Source: Nemertoderma westbladi (taxonomy: Eukaryota; Xenacoelomorpha; Nemertodermatida; Nemertodermatidae). Taken from it: a DNA stretch of 64,000 nt. The number at the start of each line of letters is the position of its first letter. Within the stretch, counting starts at the first letter, position 1. The position numbers and the translations under genes are program-made. This document shows, one piece after another, positions 20,041-30,677 of the stretch. The stretch spans positions 59,181 to 123,180 of the forward strand of contig JAUCBJ010006322.1 in the NCBI GenBank assembly GCA_032718475.1, read 5' to 3'. The notes below the pieces were generated by a model. It was not told the origin of the DNA. It saw only the letters and a list, made by a program, of their open reading frames with translations, and did no database searches.

Positions 20041-22549
20041 GTTCCGTCTAACCAGGCACGGGAGGTGGAGAGGAGTAGTTGAAATTGGAGTTTATTGTTA
20101 GCCGAAATATTTTTATCCAAACAGGAAGCAGCAGCGTCGATACTATCTAATATATCGCTTTCTGTTCTTTAGTGGCATTCTTATACCTATAACTATTGCG
20201 AGTATCCCCAACTCTGTTACTTGAACAATTATCAGTATTTATTCCAGTGTCAATTTTCAAGTATATAGCTATGAGCGGAAAGATTTGCACTGGTATAATA
20301 ATATGCACCTGCATCAATTACACAATTACATATACTTTCACTAAGTAAAAAATTATCTATGGTCGAAAAAATATTCTTTGTCATCTCTGAAAGAACTGAA
20401 AGTATATAAAATGATCGAGTCTGTTATATTCCAAACGAATTGTCAAATTATATTCAGCCAAAAAATTATTAATTACACTTACATGCATTAAGTTAACTAG
20501 TTAACATATCAAAATCTGCGTTGAGATCACCCGCTACCTATGATGACACATAGCTACGATAAAACTAACTAATAGTTAGGTTTAAGCGTATATGTATTGT
20601 TTAGGTACTGGTGAGGTACTGTTTTATTTGGTTTGCCTTGAATTAGTATAAAAGCTATATGCCATATTGCGAAAGCAGAATTGACGCTCAATACAGACAG
20701 CGATGCACCTGTCATGACTCATGGAATAGGCTGTTGCAGCTCAGAATTGTACTGACACAACACTTACTAGTTAATTATTCCGAAATACATTAGTGGGGGG
20801 GGGGGGGGGGGGGGGGGGGATACTCCAGCAATGGGCTGGTGCCCCTGGGTTGTTTTAGCAGGGCATACCTTTCTACGCAGTTCAATACACTCACTCACCT
20901 ATCCATTCCAAATTGCCAGTTGATTCTCAGTTGTCTCCTAACACATCAAATCCCCATACAAAATAATAAAATCTATACTCACTGGAGAAGGCAATGTTTC
21001 CGATACCAGGTGAACCATTATGAATAATTGCCCCCACCACTTAACTTAGTATGTTTGTTAAATTTAATTATTTTAATCAATAAACATTAACGAATAAATA
21101 ATTTGAAAACATTTTATTTGTTTTACTTTTAATATCAATATATTTAATGCCCTTAAATGTTATATTGTTCATTTTTATTTGGCCCATGTGAAGTATCCAG
21201 GTTTTCACTAAAACACAGGTTACAGGACTGAATATAACCAAAACAATAAACGAATGTACAGGTTATAAGTTAGAAATAAGTGCTGTAAATCAGTGCATGA
21301 GGAGGGAGAAACGTAAAAAAATTACAAAATTCAATAAAAAATCGACTGAAATGTGAAAACCTGGTATTCCTCTTTACATGGGTTCTTTTATTTCATTATA
21401 TTATGCTTTCCCTAGATTCCATTAATAAATCAAACAATAATTGATTATTTCTCAAAACGGAAGGCAATGGCCAGACAATCAGTCTCCGCAGTTAATTTAT
21501 CTAATGGGCTTACATTTGTTGGATTTACAATTTAAAATATCTATCGTTAATTAGATTTATTTCAACAGTCTAAAATATTATTTCATTATGATTGTGTGTA
21601 TGTAAGGAATGTTAGCAAGGCCAGGACACCTTGATTGAATGAGCTTCACTCACACTATATAGCATCTAAAATATATACATTTTGGCCGCACAACTAGGAT
21701 ACATACACTTGATTTACAAAATCTTTTACAAAATCTTGCAGATAATTGTTTAATTTTTCGATTTGTATCGAATATCTAGTGGACTAACACTAACCTTATC
21801 TCTGAGGTTCACCCCCACCGCTGTATCGAGAATTCGTTTACACAATGATGAAGATCCGGATTTAGCGACTTCGTGCAGGCCATCTTTCTCCTCCATTCTA
21901 CATTATTCGTTGATATCGGGCCGAAGATTCATTTATATCAAATTTTATATCGAGTTTTATATCAAGTTCGCCTGCATAAGGTGGTGGAAAATGGGAAGCA
22001 ATAGTGGGGAGTTAGTTGGTTAGCCGCCAGGAAGAGTGCACCAGGTGCCAACATGCTGCAGCAACAAAGGGTGGTAATGAACCTATAAATTCATATTTGT
22101 TGCTTGACTAAATATGAATGTGTATAGGTACTGGTACACATACATGCACAGCACATACATAGGTACTGGTACACATACGGTCATAGTTAGTTAAGTTGTC
22201 ATTTGATGTTATTTAGTTAAAGTGGGTTTAATTTACTTGTCATTACTGCTAATTAATTAACTTAGTTAACGTGGTTTTTCAAGAAATAATTGACTTTTCA
22301 ACTAAAATGGAACCTTGTTCTTTGACAGTTCTATCCCTCTTGATTGAAACCCCTCTAAACAATACCAAGTAATAACAGCCAATTGTTATGGTAGTATAGT
22401 GCAAACCATATGAAAGGCCAAACTCAATATAGTTTGGGAGGTGTTGGCCCTTTCTGAAACGGCTACTTATGTAAAATTTGAGAATTACTGGGGGTGGGTG
22501 TGATAAGAAACTTCTCGGATGTAAACTGGTACTATTTTACACAAAAGTG
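20041..22549. other. Intergenic AT-rich stretch with a 25-base poly-G tract
   Basis: The poly-G tract is at 20795-20819. Several short frames (for example 21763-22023) have no recognisable motif. Confidence 0.4.
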
Positions 22550-22690
22550 TGTAAATAGTTACTAGTTTATGATCATCAAAGCTTTATTTTTCTCTCACTC
22601 GCTATATTTGTTCGTAAAAAACCGCACTGATCGGAACACTGTAAAGTGCTGATACACAGAAGTATCTAAATAGTTATTAGTGGAAGATAG
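22550..22690 (+). repeat. Dispersed repeat; uninterrupted relative of the 42281-42393 insertion site
   Basis: CACTGTAAAGTGCT followed by ACACAGAAGTATCTAAATAG matches the flanks of the 42281-42393 MITE, where the same TA dinucleotide is split by the element. A small hairpin (ACTATTTTACACA / TGTGTAAATAGT) precedes it. Confidence 0.65.
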
Positions 22691-23159
22691 GTTAACATAT
22701 TGGATAAAATGTATTACTTTCAATGTCTTTAGAAGTTAAGTTAAGTTGGATTCATAATTAATTCATTAACGTTTATTTGTACTAACATTGATTTAGTTTG
22801 CATAACTACCCCACACAGCGATACTATTAAACATTAAAAAAAAAGTTATGCATAATTTTGCAACATACAGTAAGTGTCAGACTTCTATTATTCTAGCATT
22901 GTATGTCAAAAATGTATCCCATCTAGTAAATATCCATTTTATAATTACAATTTCAATTTATTATTTTCCTATGTAGCATCTTGTACATGTAGCATGTTCA
23001 TCTTCATCTTTATATTGTTATAAATATTGATTACTATTATATTATTGTAATATAGTGAGCCTTTTCAGTGTTAAACTGCAAGCAATGCCTATTAGGCTAA
23101 GCGAGATACGTCATGAATTTAGGTTTTCGCCCACATATTCCGATCTAAACCATTGTCCG
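22691..23159. other. Intergenic, nothing recognised
   Basis: AT-rich; no supported feature. Confidence 0.35.
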
Positions 23160-23262
23160 ATCAACATTGGAGGTGTTCCATTAATCTCCCCTAGCTTGAC
23201 ACTTGAACGGAACCGCTTCCGCTTTGAAGGACATTGCTTTCGACGCGAGGACCAGCCCAGCC
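23160..23262 (+). pseudogene. 3' fragment of the TAG-tailed non-LTR element, left half
   Basis: It matches ~33716-33806 of the intact copy (AACATTGGAGGTGTT, GCTTGACACTTGAACGGAAC, GACATTGCTTTCG). It is interrupted at 23262 by the foldback element and resumes at 24463. Confidence 0.85.
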
Positions 23263-24462
23263 GGAAGCAGGACAATTCGGTCCCGGACAATTCGTTCCGG
23301 ACAATTCGGTCCCGGACAATTCGGTCCCATTAATTTTATGTTTTGGGACCGAATTGTCCGGGACCGAATTGTCTGGGACCGAATTGTCCGGGACCGAATT
23401 GTCCGGATAATGACTAGGACAATTCGGTCCCAAAACATGCATATTAATGGGACCGAATTATCCGGGACCGAATTGTCCGGGACCGAATTGTCCGGGACCG
23501 AATTGTCCGGGACCGAATTGTCCGGGACCGAATTGTCCGGGACCGAATTGTCCAGGACCGAATTGTCCGGGACCAAATTTAATTGGTACTATATAATGGT
23601 GAATGTTCTAGAAACTTAATATATATTATTATATGGTAGCTAGTGTTTTTTTTACTAGCTAGTATTTTTTTTAAAATAAAAAAAATTTACTTTTTTTTGT
23701 TAACATTATTATTTATGGTAGCTATGGAGCTTTATGGAGCTTGTGATTTATTTACTAGCTAGTAATAGATAGATATGTATTTAAGATGTTTAAAGCTGAT
23801 TTTTTTTATATACTGCGTAAGTATAATGTATGTGTTGTTGGTTGGTAACAAGCCTAAATTATTATCCTAGATAATAGCTGGATCTCATTCAGGGACTGTT
23901 ATAATATCATCAATATTGTTGGTAATTAATATAATCAGCAACAGTTTAGGCCTAATTCTGAAATATCAATGTTTTCACAAGTGTTTTTATAATTTCAAGG
24001 AAATGCTAGCTAGTAAAAAAAAAACACTAGCTACACCTTAATAAATAATATATAGTAATGTTCTCGAACACTACCTACCAATAACAAAAATAAAAAAAAA
24101 TACAGTATTTTTAAAATTTCAAAAAATTCTAGCAAGTAAATAACACTAGCTACAATAACAAATATCTCTACTAATGTTCTAGAACATTCACCAATATCAA
24201 AAAAGCCCTAAAAAGTTGCTATCAGGAACCGGACAATTCGGTCCCGGACAATTCGGTCCTAGGACAATTCGGTCCTAGGACAATTCGGTCCCAGACAATT
24301 CGGTCCCGGACAATTCGGTCCTATTTATTTAGTGTTTTGGGACCGAATTGTCCGGGACCGAATTGTCCGGGACCGAATTGTCCGGACCGAATTGTCCGGG
24401 ACCGAATTGTCCGGGACCGAATTGTCCGGGACCGAATTGTCCGGGACCGAATTGTCCTACAT
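23263..24462. mobile_element. 1200-bp foldback element with 15-bp repeat arrays at both ends
   Basis: The left end (GGAAGCAGGACAATTCGG) and right end (reverse complement ATGTAGGACAATTCGG) are inverted. Both run into arrays of GGACAATTCGGTCCC / GGGACCGAATTGTCC. The left cluster (23271-23572) has 4 forward, 4 reverse, 1 forward and 8 reverse units. The right cluster (24230-24456) has about 6 forward and 8 reverse. The ~650-bp centre is itself an imperfect inverted repeat (GGTGAATGTTCTAGAA near 23600; TTCTAGAACATTCACC near 24178; GCTAGTGTTTTTTTTACTAG near 23640 against its complement near 24010). It is flanked by CCAGCCCAGCC at 23252-23262 and 24463-24473 and splits a retrotransposon copy. There is no coding capacity; open frames across the arrays are repeat artefacts. 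Confidence 0.88.
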
Positions 24463-24540
24463 CCAGCCCAGCCAGTGCATAATCTAGTGCTTTAGCGCCC
24501 TCATGGAGCGAAAAAGCATGGTGGACAGCCCATGCATCTT
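24463..24540 (+). pseudogene. 3' fragment of the TAG-tailed non-LTR element, right half
   Basis: It continues the match broken at 23262: CCAGTGCATAATC, CTCATGGAGCG and GCATGGTGGACAGCCCATG correspond to ~33808-33870. It stops at ~24540, where an inverted fragment begins. Confidence 0.85.
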
Positions 24541-24960
24541 AAACACAAATTCCCGTACTGATTTTTGCCGAGTCAGCTCTCGGGGAGTATACCATACCCT
24601 GGTTTGCCATTCCACAGGTGGGTGTCGTAGTGGAGTCAGATATGGGGCTCATCACTCATACCTACTCTGACGCACACGACCAACCATTGCCTCCGTAGCT
24701 CATCTACTGGGCCATGCCCAGTACCCCTGCTGCCAGGCGCAGATCGCAGTGGAGTGCGCTAAAATTGGAGATGAGATGAGAGCACTCTACTCTTGACCAG
24801 CCATTGGAAGATTACCATCTGTCTGGTCAGGCCATACAACCCATCTGCCGAGTATATGGGTCCTTAATCCAGGACCAACGGCGTACCTAACCCAGAACGA
24901 AGGGGGTCCTAGTTACAGGTCCAGATTTGCCCATAGTAAGAGGGTCTATGCTGCCACAGT
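24541..24960 (-). pseudogene. 5' region of a non-LTR copy, inverted
   Basis: The reverse complement of 24571-24600 (CCCCGAGAGCTGACTCGGC) matches 30723-30741, the start of the intact element. The further ~350 bp upstream (to ~24960) has no counterpart there, so it may be a longer leader of another subfamily, or simply flank. Confidence 0.6.
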
Positions 24961-25039
24961 TGAACCTCAATTATGCTGCAGGGAGGTGGCAAGTTTTCTT
25001 GATCAATGACATAGAATACCTAATCTGATTTAGGTCAAG

Positions 25040-25310
25040 TACAATAAACATTGGAAGTGTCTCATTGGTTCCCCCCAAGCTTGATACTTGAACAAAGCCG
25101 CCTCTTAACACTTGAACCAAGTTGCAATATTGATAAGTAATAAAAATAGTATTGATAAGCCGGCATAGCATTCTTAATGCACGGTGCGTTGGTCATGCCA
25201 ACGGTTTGCATAGTGGTGGCAAAAGTTTTTATTTTTCAAGCCAGCATAAGCATAGCATCTCAATGTACAGCTGCAATGCAGCAGGCCGATTATAGTAGTA
25301 GTAGTGGCTT
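25040..25310 (+). pseudogene. Another decayed 3' end of the TAG-tailed non-LTR element
   Basis: AAACATTGGAAGTGTCTCAT and CCAAGCTTGATACTTGAAC match ~33716-33760. After a deletion, AAGCCGGCATAGCATTCTTA and CAGCTGCAATGCAGC lead to a (TAG)n tail at ~25291-25304. Confidence 0.8.
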
Positions 25311-26628
25311 CCGGAATCAGGACAATCAACAAGCCTCAACATAACATAACAAACAATAACATTGTTTTGAAAATTACTGTATATTGTTCGACATTATCCA
25401 TATATCGGGTACAGGCATTAGTTCGAAGTTTCTGTGACCATTAAGAACTCGTTGTTATGAAAATTTGACCAGTTTGACCATGCAAAATAGAAAATGAAAA
25501 TATCTGTATTGTTCCTTATAGTCGATATAGTCGGTCTAGACGTCGATTGCAATGTGCTGGAACCAGCGAAAGGGCCGTTGCTATGCACATTGTAAAAGTT
25601 GTTAACTTTGAGGTCATTATTCACCTGGTTACTATTGTCGAATATTCACCAGTAAACTAGTTACATTTGATACACCGATCAGATATAATTATATACAGAC
25701 ATAGCTATGCCATACAGACGTAGTTATGAAAAAGGTCTCGGTTGCTATGTTTAAGGGTCTGTAAAAAAATTTCCCCATGCCGAAATTTTTGAGGGGATTT
25801 TTCTGAAGGACTACTCAACCAACTGCTCCAAAAAAACCAACAGTGGTTTGTTTGTTTAGATCGGAAATTGTGGGCAAAAAAATATACCTCTCTCAGCCTA
25901 TATATTATTGACAATAAGATGAATGAAAGAACATACAAAATTTAATTATCATACGCATTACTAATAATAAATAAATTAATTAAAAAAATATTAATTCGAG
26001 TTTAACGATGTTTGTGGGTGAACCTAAATTTTTATTTTAAGTATTTGAGGTGTTTTATTGGGTAATTTTCTAAACAATAAATACACTGTCAATGACAGAA
26101 CAATAATACATTACATGTACATACAATATGCCGCATTTCTTAAACAGTGACCCACTACAATGTAATTATTACACATAATAATATTGAAAAAATTGAAAGA
26201 CTGGTCCAGAAACTGAAATGGAATACTTATTGTTGCATGACTAATATATTAATATTGCTAAAAACACCATATGGCGTAGCTAATATCTGTTTGGGAAGTG
26301 AACTGTTACCAATGACCAGCACCGGTATCTTCCCGGATACCTATATGGATTCATATCTATAATATAGTATATAGATACCGGTACCAGTCATTTAGTAAGT
26401 ACGTCCAGTTTTCGGTAAATCTATTATTTATCCACTGTAAATAATGAGTTTGTGAATCTGCTGAACGTTTCTTTATTATTGAAATGAATGGTTGGCATTC
26501 TATTTGAACAATGTGTGTATGTTTTCATTAATAACTCCCCTCTAGGCCATGGCCAACTCACCTCGATTGCCCCTGGACAATAAATATCCCACTGGACAAT
26601 CTGTTCGTTGTTCTAGAATAATTGAGAC
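25311..26628. other. Intergenic AT-rich, nothing recognised
   Basis: Short frames at 25418, 25705 and 26147 have no recognisable motif. Confidence 0.35.
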
Positions 26629-26961
26629 AATTGGATAAGTAAAAGGTCTTCTTTCCCGCTAATTATAATAATATGTTAAGATTACTGATGCATTTCTCTC
26701 TTAACGGGCTTCTTCGAAGTAATAGACATATCAAACTATTAATTGTAAATATATATAATGAATTATAGTTTATATATTATTACTTAATATTTATTATTAT
26801 TTAATATATATTATTATTTATATATTAATTAATTAGAATTATAAATATTTTGATATATCTATTACTCTGAAGAAGCCGGTTAAGGGAGAAATGCATCAGT
26901 AATCTTAACATATTATTTTAATTAGCGGGAAAGAATAAAAAGACCCTTTACTTATCCAATT
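26629..26961. mobile_element. 333-bp palindromic MITE-like element
   Basis: Arms of about 115 bp are inverted. AATTGGATAAGTAAAAGG at the left and its near complement CCTTTACTTATCCAATT at the right are followed inward by matching blocks (TTCCCGCTAATTATAATA; GTTAAGATTACTGATGCATT; TCTATTACT near the AT-rich loop). There is no ORF. The family is unknown, and AATT or AT could be the target duplication. Confidence 0.85.
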
Positions 26962-27915
26962 ATCATCGAAATATATTGAAATTTTTACTGTTGTATGGTA
27001 ACAAATTGAGGCTATTTTTAAACATAATAATTAATTTTTATTATAATTGTTTTGTTTTTATTGTTTTAACTAGCTACCAATTTTTACCTTATTTTGTTTT
27101 TCGGTTCAATTACTCTCCAATAAATATTTGTGAAAATATTTTGTGGGTTGTTTGGGTGATGGGTGGTAAATAAATGCACACTGTGGTGCTATTTGTTCTC
27201 AGGGGTCAATTGGGGTAGGGGACCATAATCCTGGGGGTGGGGTGTGGTCCTGGTTTCGTATTCATGACTATATTGTTTCATAAGAACTTAATATTGATTA
27301 AATTCGTTGTCACAAAAGTAAAAAATACCTATCATTTAAAATGTATTATCTATTTTGTGTTAATCAATATGTACATATTACATATAAATTGTAATTGTAT
27401 AAACTTACCAGGGGAATTTACTCAAACAACCATCTATGTCGTGGTTAGTAATTAATTAAGAAAAATAAAAACAATATAAATACTTGAATAAATAAAGTTT
27501 TAAAAACATTCATATAGAGTTCCAATCAATTCTTTGTTTTAATATAATTAAAGTATAGAACAGCATACAATACAATAAATTGTATCTCGAATCTCAACCG
27601 AAACTAACAGTAGGCCTAATCAATTCTTGAAAAACCAATGATAATGATTATTGTTGAGGCAGTATCTGATCATGCAAGGTATACTTTACATAGACACATA
27701 TTATATATTCATATACATATTAGGTTTATATTGGTACCGAAGGTAGGTTTACATTCATTTTCCAAGAGTATTGAATTATTTTCCACGATTTTTTATTGTG
27801 CATTAATCTGCATACAATATGCAAGATTATTCATTCGTACTTGTTTTTACAATCAGGTGGTGTCATATCTTGACAACAACATGACTAAAATAGCAGCAAA
27901 GTAATTCTACATAAT
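26962..27915. other. Intergenic AT-rich, nothing recognised
   Basis: Small frames only (26976, 27237, 27638), none with a recognisable domain. Confidence 0.35.
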
Positions 27916-28140
27916 GATATTGAAACAGATAAATGATCTTGTTCAAAGTCACCTTCCTGGCAACCAAGATGGGCCCTGAAAGGGTAAGAAGTACCCTTTA
28001 TCCCATTCTGGCACTGGCGCTGACACACTCACTCGGATTATTAAAGAATTCTATATGAGGAAAGGCAGGCCTTTAGCTATCATCTTTGTGAAATTATTGG
28101 ACATCGGTTATGTTGACGCAAAAACAAGGATGCTATTCGG
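27916..28140 (+). pseudogene. Degenerate non-LTR RT fragment
   Basis: One frame gives NQDGP, a stop and KG (compare NQNGFRKG in the intact copy). Another gives TRIIKEFYMRKGRPLAIIFV, the segment just before RT motif A (RRIIEELSKKKDRHLAVIFV in the intact copy). The following catalytic FxxAFD stretch is unrecognisable. Confidence 0.55.
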
Positions 28141-29726
28141 GGTTCATCGCATAAGCTACAATTCTCATTAAAAAATGAAGCTTTGTACATTCTCCATAGT
28201 AACAATTTTGTTGTGTAAACTCAGCATCACCCTGTGGGCATGAAGGACTTACTTGTTATAACAATTTGCATAAGGGTGCCTGCCATATTAGATTAAAATT
28301 GATTTGAATATCAAAATAATTGAAAATCAATTATTCTTTTGAATAAGAAACATATTATATAGTTATAGGGATACTACTATCAGTATAACACTGTTCATAT
28401 ATAATATAATAATATATTATCATAATATTATATCATAATATATTGTAAATGTTGCATATTTTTTATTTAAGCGTATTAATATAGTCATATACTAATTATA
28501 AATATGAGATTTAATTAAATAATTCATGGTACTTTTAACCAATAATAGGGTATTATAAATTTATAATGAACCACTACCAGCAATCTATACACTAATTTTA
28601 ATAGAATAGACTATTTATACTTAAATGATTAATTTATAAAAGTATGTCATGTCAATTCGTAATGTAAAATATGCAAGATTAAATTGAATAATAGTGTAAC
28701 TTTGCATTAAATTAATGGCAAAGCCACCTGAGGAATATAATTGTTTCGCATTTGCTCCAACGTATAATACGATAATACCTCCTGCAGAGCCAATAATACA
28801 GGCTACTTATATTGAATGATTAACTCTATTCGAATTGCAGACGTTTCAGGAAGAGGCCTACTTTAACTGAAGAAGCTGAGCTCTAAGCACACAAATTACA
28901 CAGGGCCAACCATACAAGGGCTGATTAATATGAGTTCGCAGTAGATGAACGAACACCTGCCAGGGGGAATCGCATAGCAATATATACCGGTACAGTTTAT
29001 ATGAATCAATTGTATCTACAAACCAACACTACAAGATTGGATCCCAACTCAAGCTAATGCAAATCCTACTATACTAGAATAAGGTTTGGCTAACAAGTTT
29101 TATATAATGATGCCGAGAACATTGCCATATGTTGATACCACATGTGATTGGATGACGGGTTTCTTGGATTTTGCAGGTATCAACTTCCAGGGGATTCTGT
29201 TGCATCCATGCAGCTTTTATATGAACCTGTCACCCAATTGAGGCAAACTTACACAAACTAGAATTGTAATCCTAATCATTATAATTCATGAAAGGATGTA
29301 TCCTGGACTATATCCCACTAAGGAAGCCTCACCAACAGATGGCTAAGTGAGTTTTGAAAGTTTAATTTAAAATCAAATCCCTGCAGGCTCTTGATTTCTC
29401 CATGAAGAATTTTCCAACGCATTATGAACCTTTCTGTCCTTCCTTAATTAAAGTATCTGTGTATATTTTATATACTGTATTCACTACCCAATGATGAAAT
29501 TCTGAATGAGATTAACAGTTATGGGAGCTGCGTTTGGGATACAATGGTGGATGGAAATCTAAGTAAAGTAAAGTTTTTCTTTGTCCATTAGGTCAGAGAA
29601 AATGAGAAAATCTAACCACTTAACCAGTGCGGTCCCCCAGCACTATACTTCCCAAGAGGAAATTATTAGTGGTATTAGTGGCAGAGGAAATTGGTCATTT
29701 ATGACCATTTATAGATACAAGGAAGG
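28141..29726. other. Intergenic, possible very old coding remnants
   Basis: A frame near 28840-28990 (RPTLTEEAEL, then FAVDERTPARGNRIA with stops) and a segment after TTTTGCAG at ~29179 look faintly protein-like. I cannot assign or support either as a gene. Confidence 0.25.
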
Positions 29727-29981
29727 ACTACTAGGATCGGCATGCTGCATTGCAGCTGCATTTTTAAGAATGCTCTGCTGGCTTGTCGGCAAAATTGCGC
29801 CGCCACAACTCCCTATCACCCATGACATTTACTAGATCATCCGCATCTTCAAGGCCAGTGTCCTTTAAGATGCGTCTCAAGAAAGTCATGGGCTGTCCAC
29901 CATGCTTATTCACTCCATGAGGCTGCCAAAGTATAAGATTATGCACTGGCTGGTCTTCACAGAGAAAGCAATGTCCTGCAA
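29727..29981 (-). pseudogene. 5'-truncated 3' end of the TAG-tailed non-LTR element
   Basis: Starting from the CTACTAGGATCGGCATGCTG tail end, 255 bp match the reverse complement of ~33787-34035. The frame still reads MTFLRRILKDTGLEDADDLV and MGDRELWRRNFADKPAEHS. Truncation is near 29981. Confidence 0.9.
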
Positions 29982-29989
29982 GGAAGAGA

Positions 29990-30120
29990 TGCCCAAGATA
30001 GTCTTCTTAAAGCATTTGTGCTGAAACAAAAACCTATCTGGCCCCATGCAGGAATCAAAACCACAACCTCCGGAGTTATATTAATTTCTTGCAACGGATT
30101 TATCCACTACACCAAGGTGG
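29990..30120 (-). ncRNA. tRNA-derived SINE
   Basis: The minus strand carries an A-box-like TTGGTGTAGTGG (30115-30104) and, ~45 nt downstream, a B-box-like GGTTTTGATTCC (30062-30051) followed by TGCATGGGG, as in a tRNA head. A non-tRNA body continues toward ~29990 (CAGATAGGTTTTTGTTTCAG). These would be the internal RNA polymerase III promoter boxes. No source tRNA is assigned. It lies directly beside the truncated retrotransposon tail. Confidence 0.6.
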
Positions 30121-30125
30121 GAGTG

Positions 30126-30647
30126 ATTGGTCCCACAAAAGAATATTTGTATTAAGAATAAGTGTAAATAATAATAAATATAAGAATATTTTGAATTTGT
30201 AGCAATACAGTATATGATGATGAGTATATGATGTCTCACTCACCAGTGGGTACAGTCAGCACTGTTATCGCCTATCATAACTAACTATCTGAGAATCAAA
30301 AATAAATTTTTAGTGAATTGATAATTATAGCAAGCAGTACTGTACTGATGCATTAATAAAACAGAGTCACAGATTACAGTCTGTAAAATAAATTACCAGT
30401 CAGAGATAATGTATTGGTGAAGAGTAACAGCTTGCAATATGAGAAGAGAACAGAGGATTGTCTGGTGAGGGGAGTCTGGTTCATACCTCATTATCTGATA
30501 TTGCAATCATTAATGACGATGCATTATTATGTTAAACAGTCATTGGACTCCTCATATAGAGTCATCACATCAACAAGGTATAGAACCCAGCAGTCATATA
30601 CATCATGGGTCTGAGGCACTAGGAGAATAAAAATGATGTCACCAACT
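30126..30647. other. Intergenic; probably part of the element into which 30678-34037 inserted
   Basis: The minus-strand frame IIPPFPG seen at the target site also reads on the other side of the insertion (34038-34070). This suggests continuity with the minus-strand RT remnant at 34070-34920. No further domain can be read here. Confidence 0.35.
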
Positions 30648-30677
30648 ACCTGGAAAGGGAGGAATAATTAGAGCTGG
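30648..30677. repeat. Left copy of the 30-bp target-site duplication
   Basis: ACCTGGAAAGGGAGGAATAA and the next ten bases recur exactly at 34038-34067, on the other side of the retrotransposon. Confidence 0.85.

Noticed and set aside
23181..23619. Open frames of repeated VPDNS / GTELS peptides on both strands
   Set aside because: They are translations of the 15-bp array, which has no stops in these frames; the period of 15 keeps the frame open trivially.
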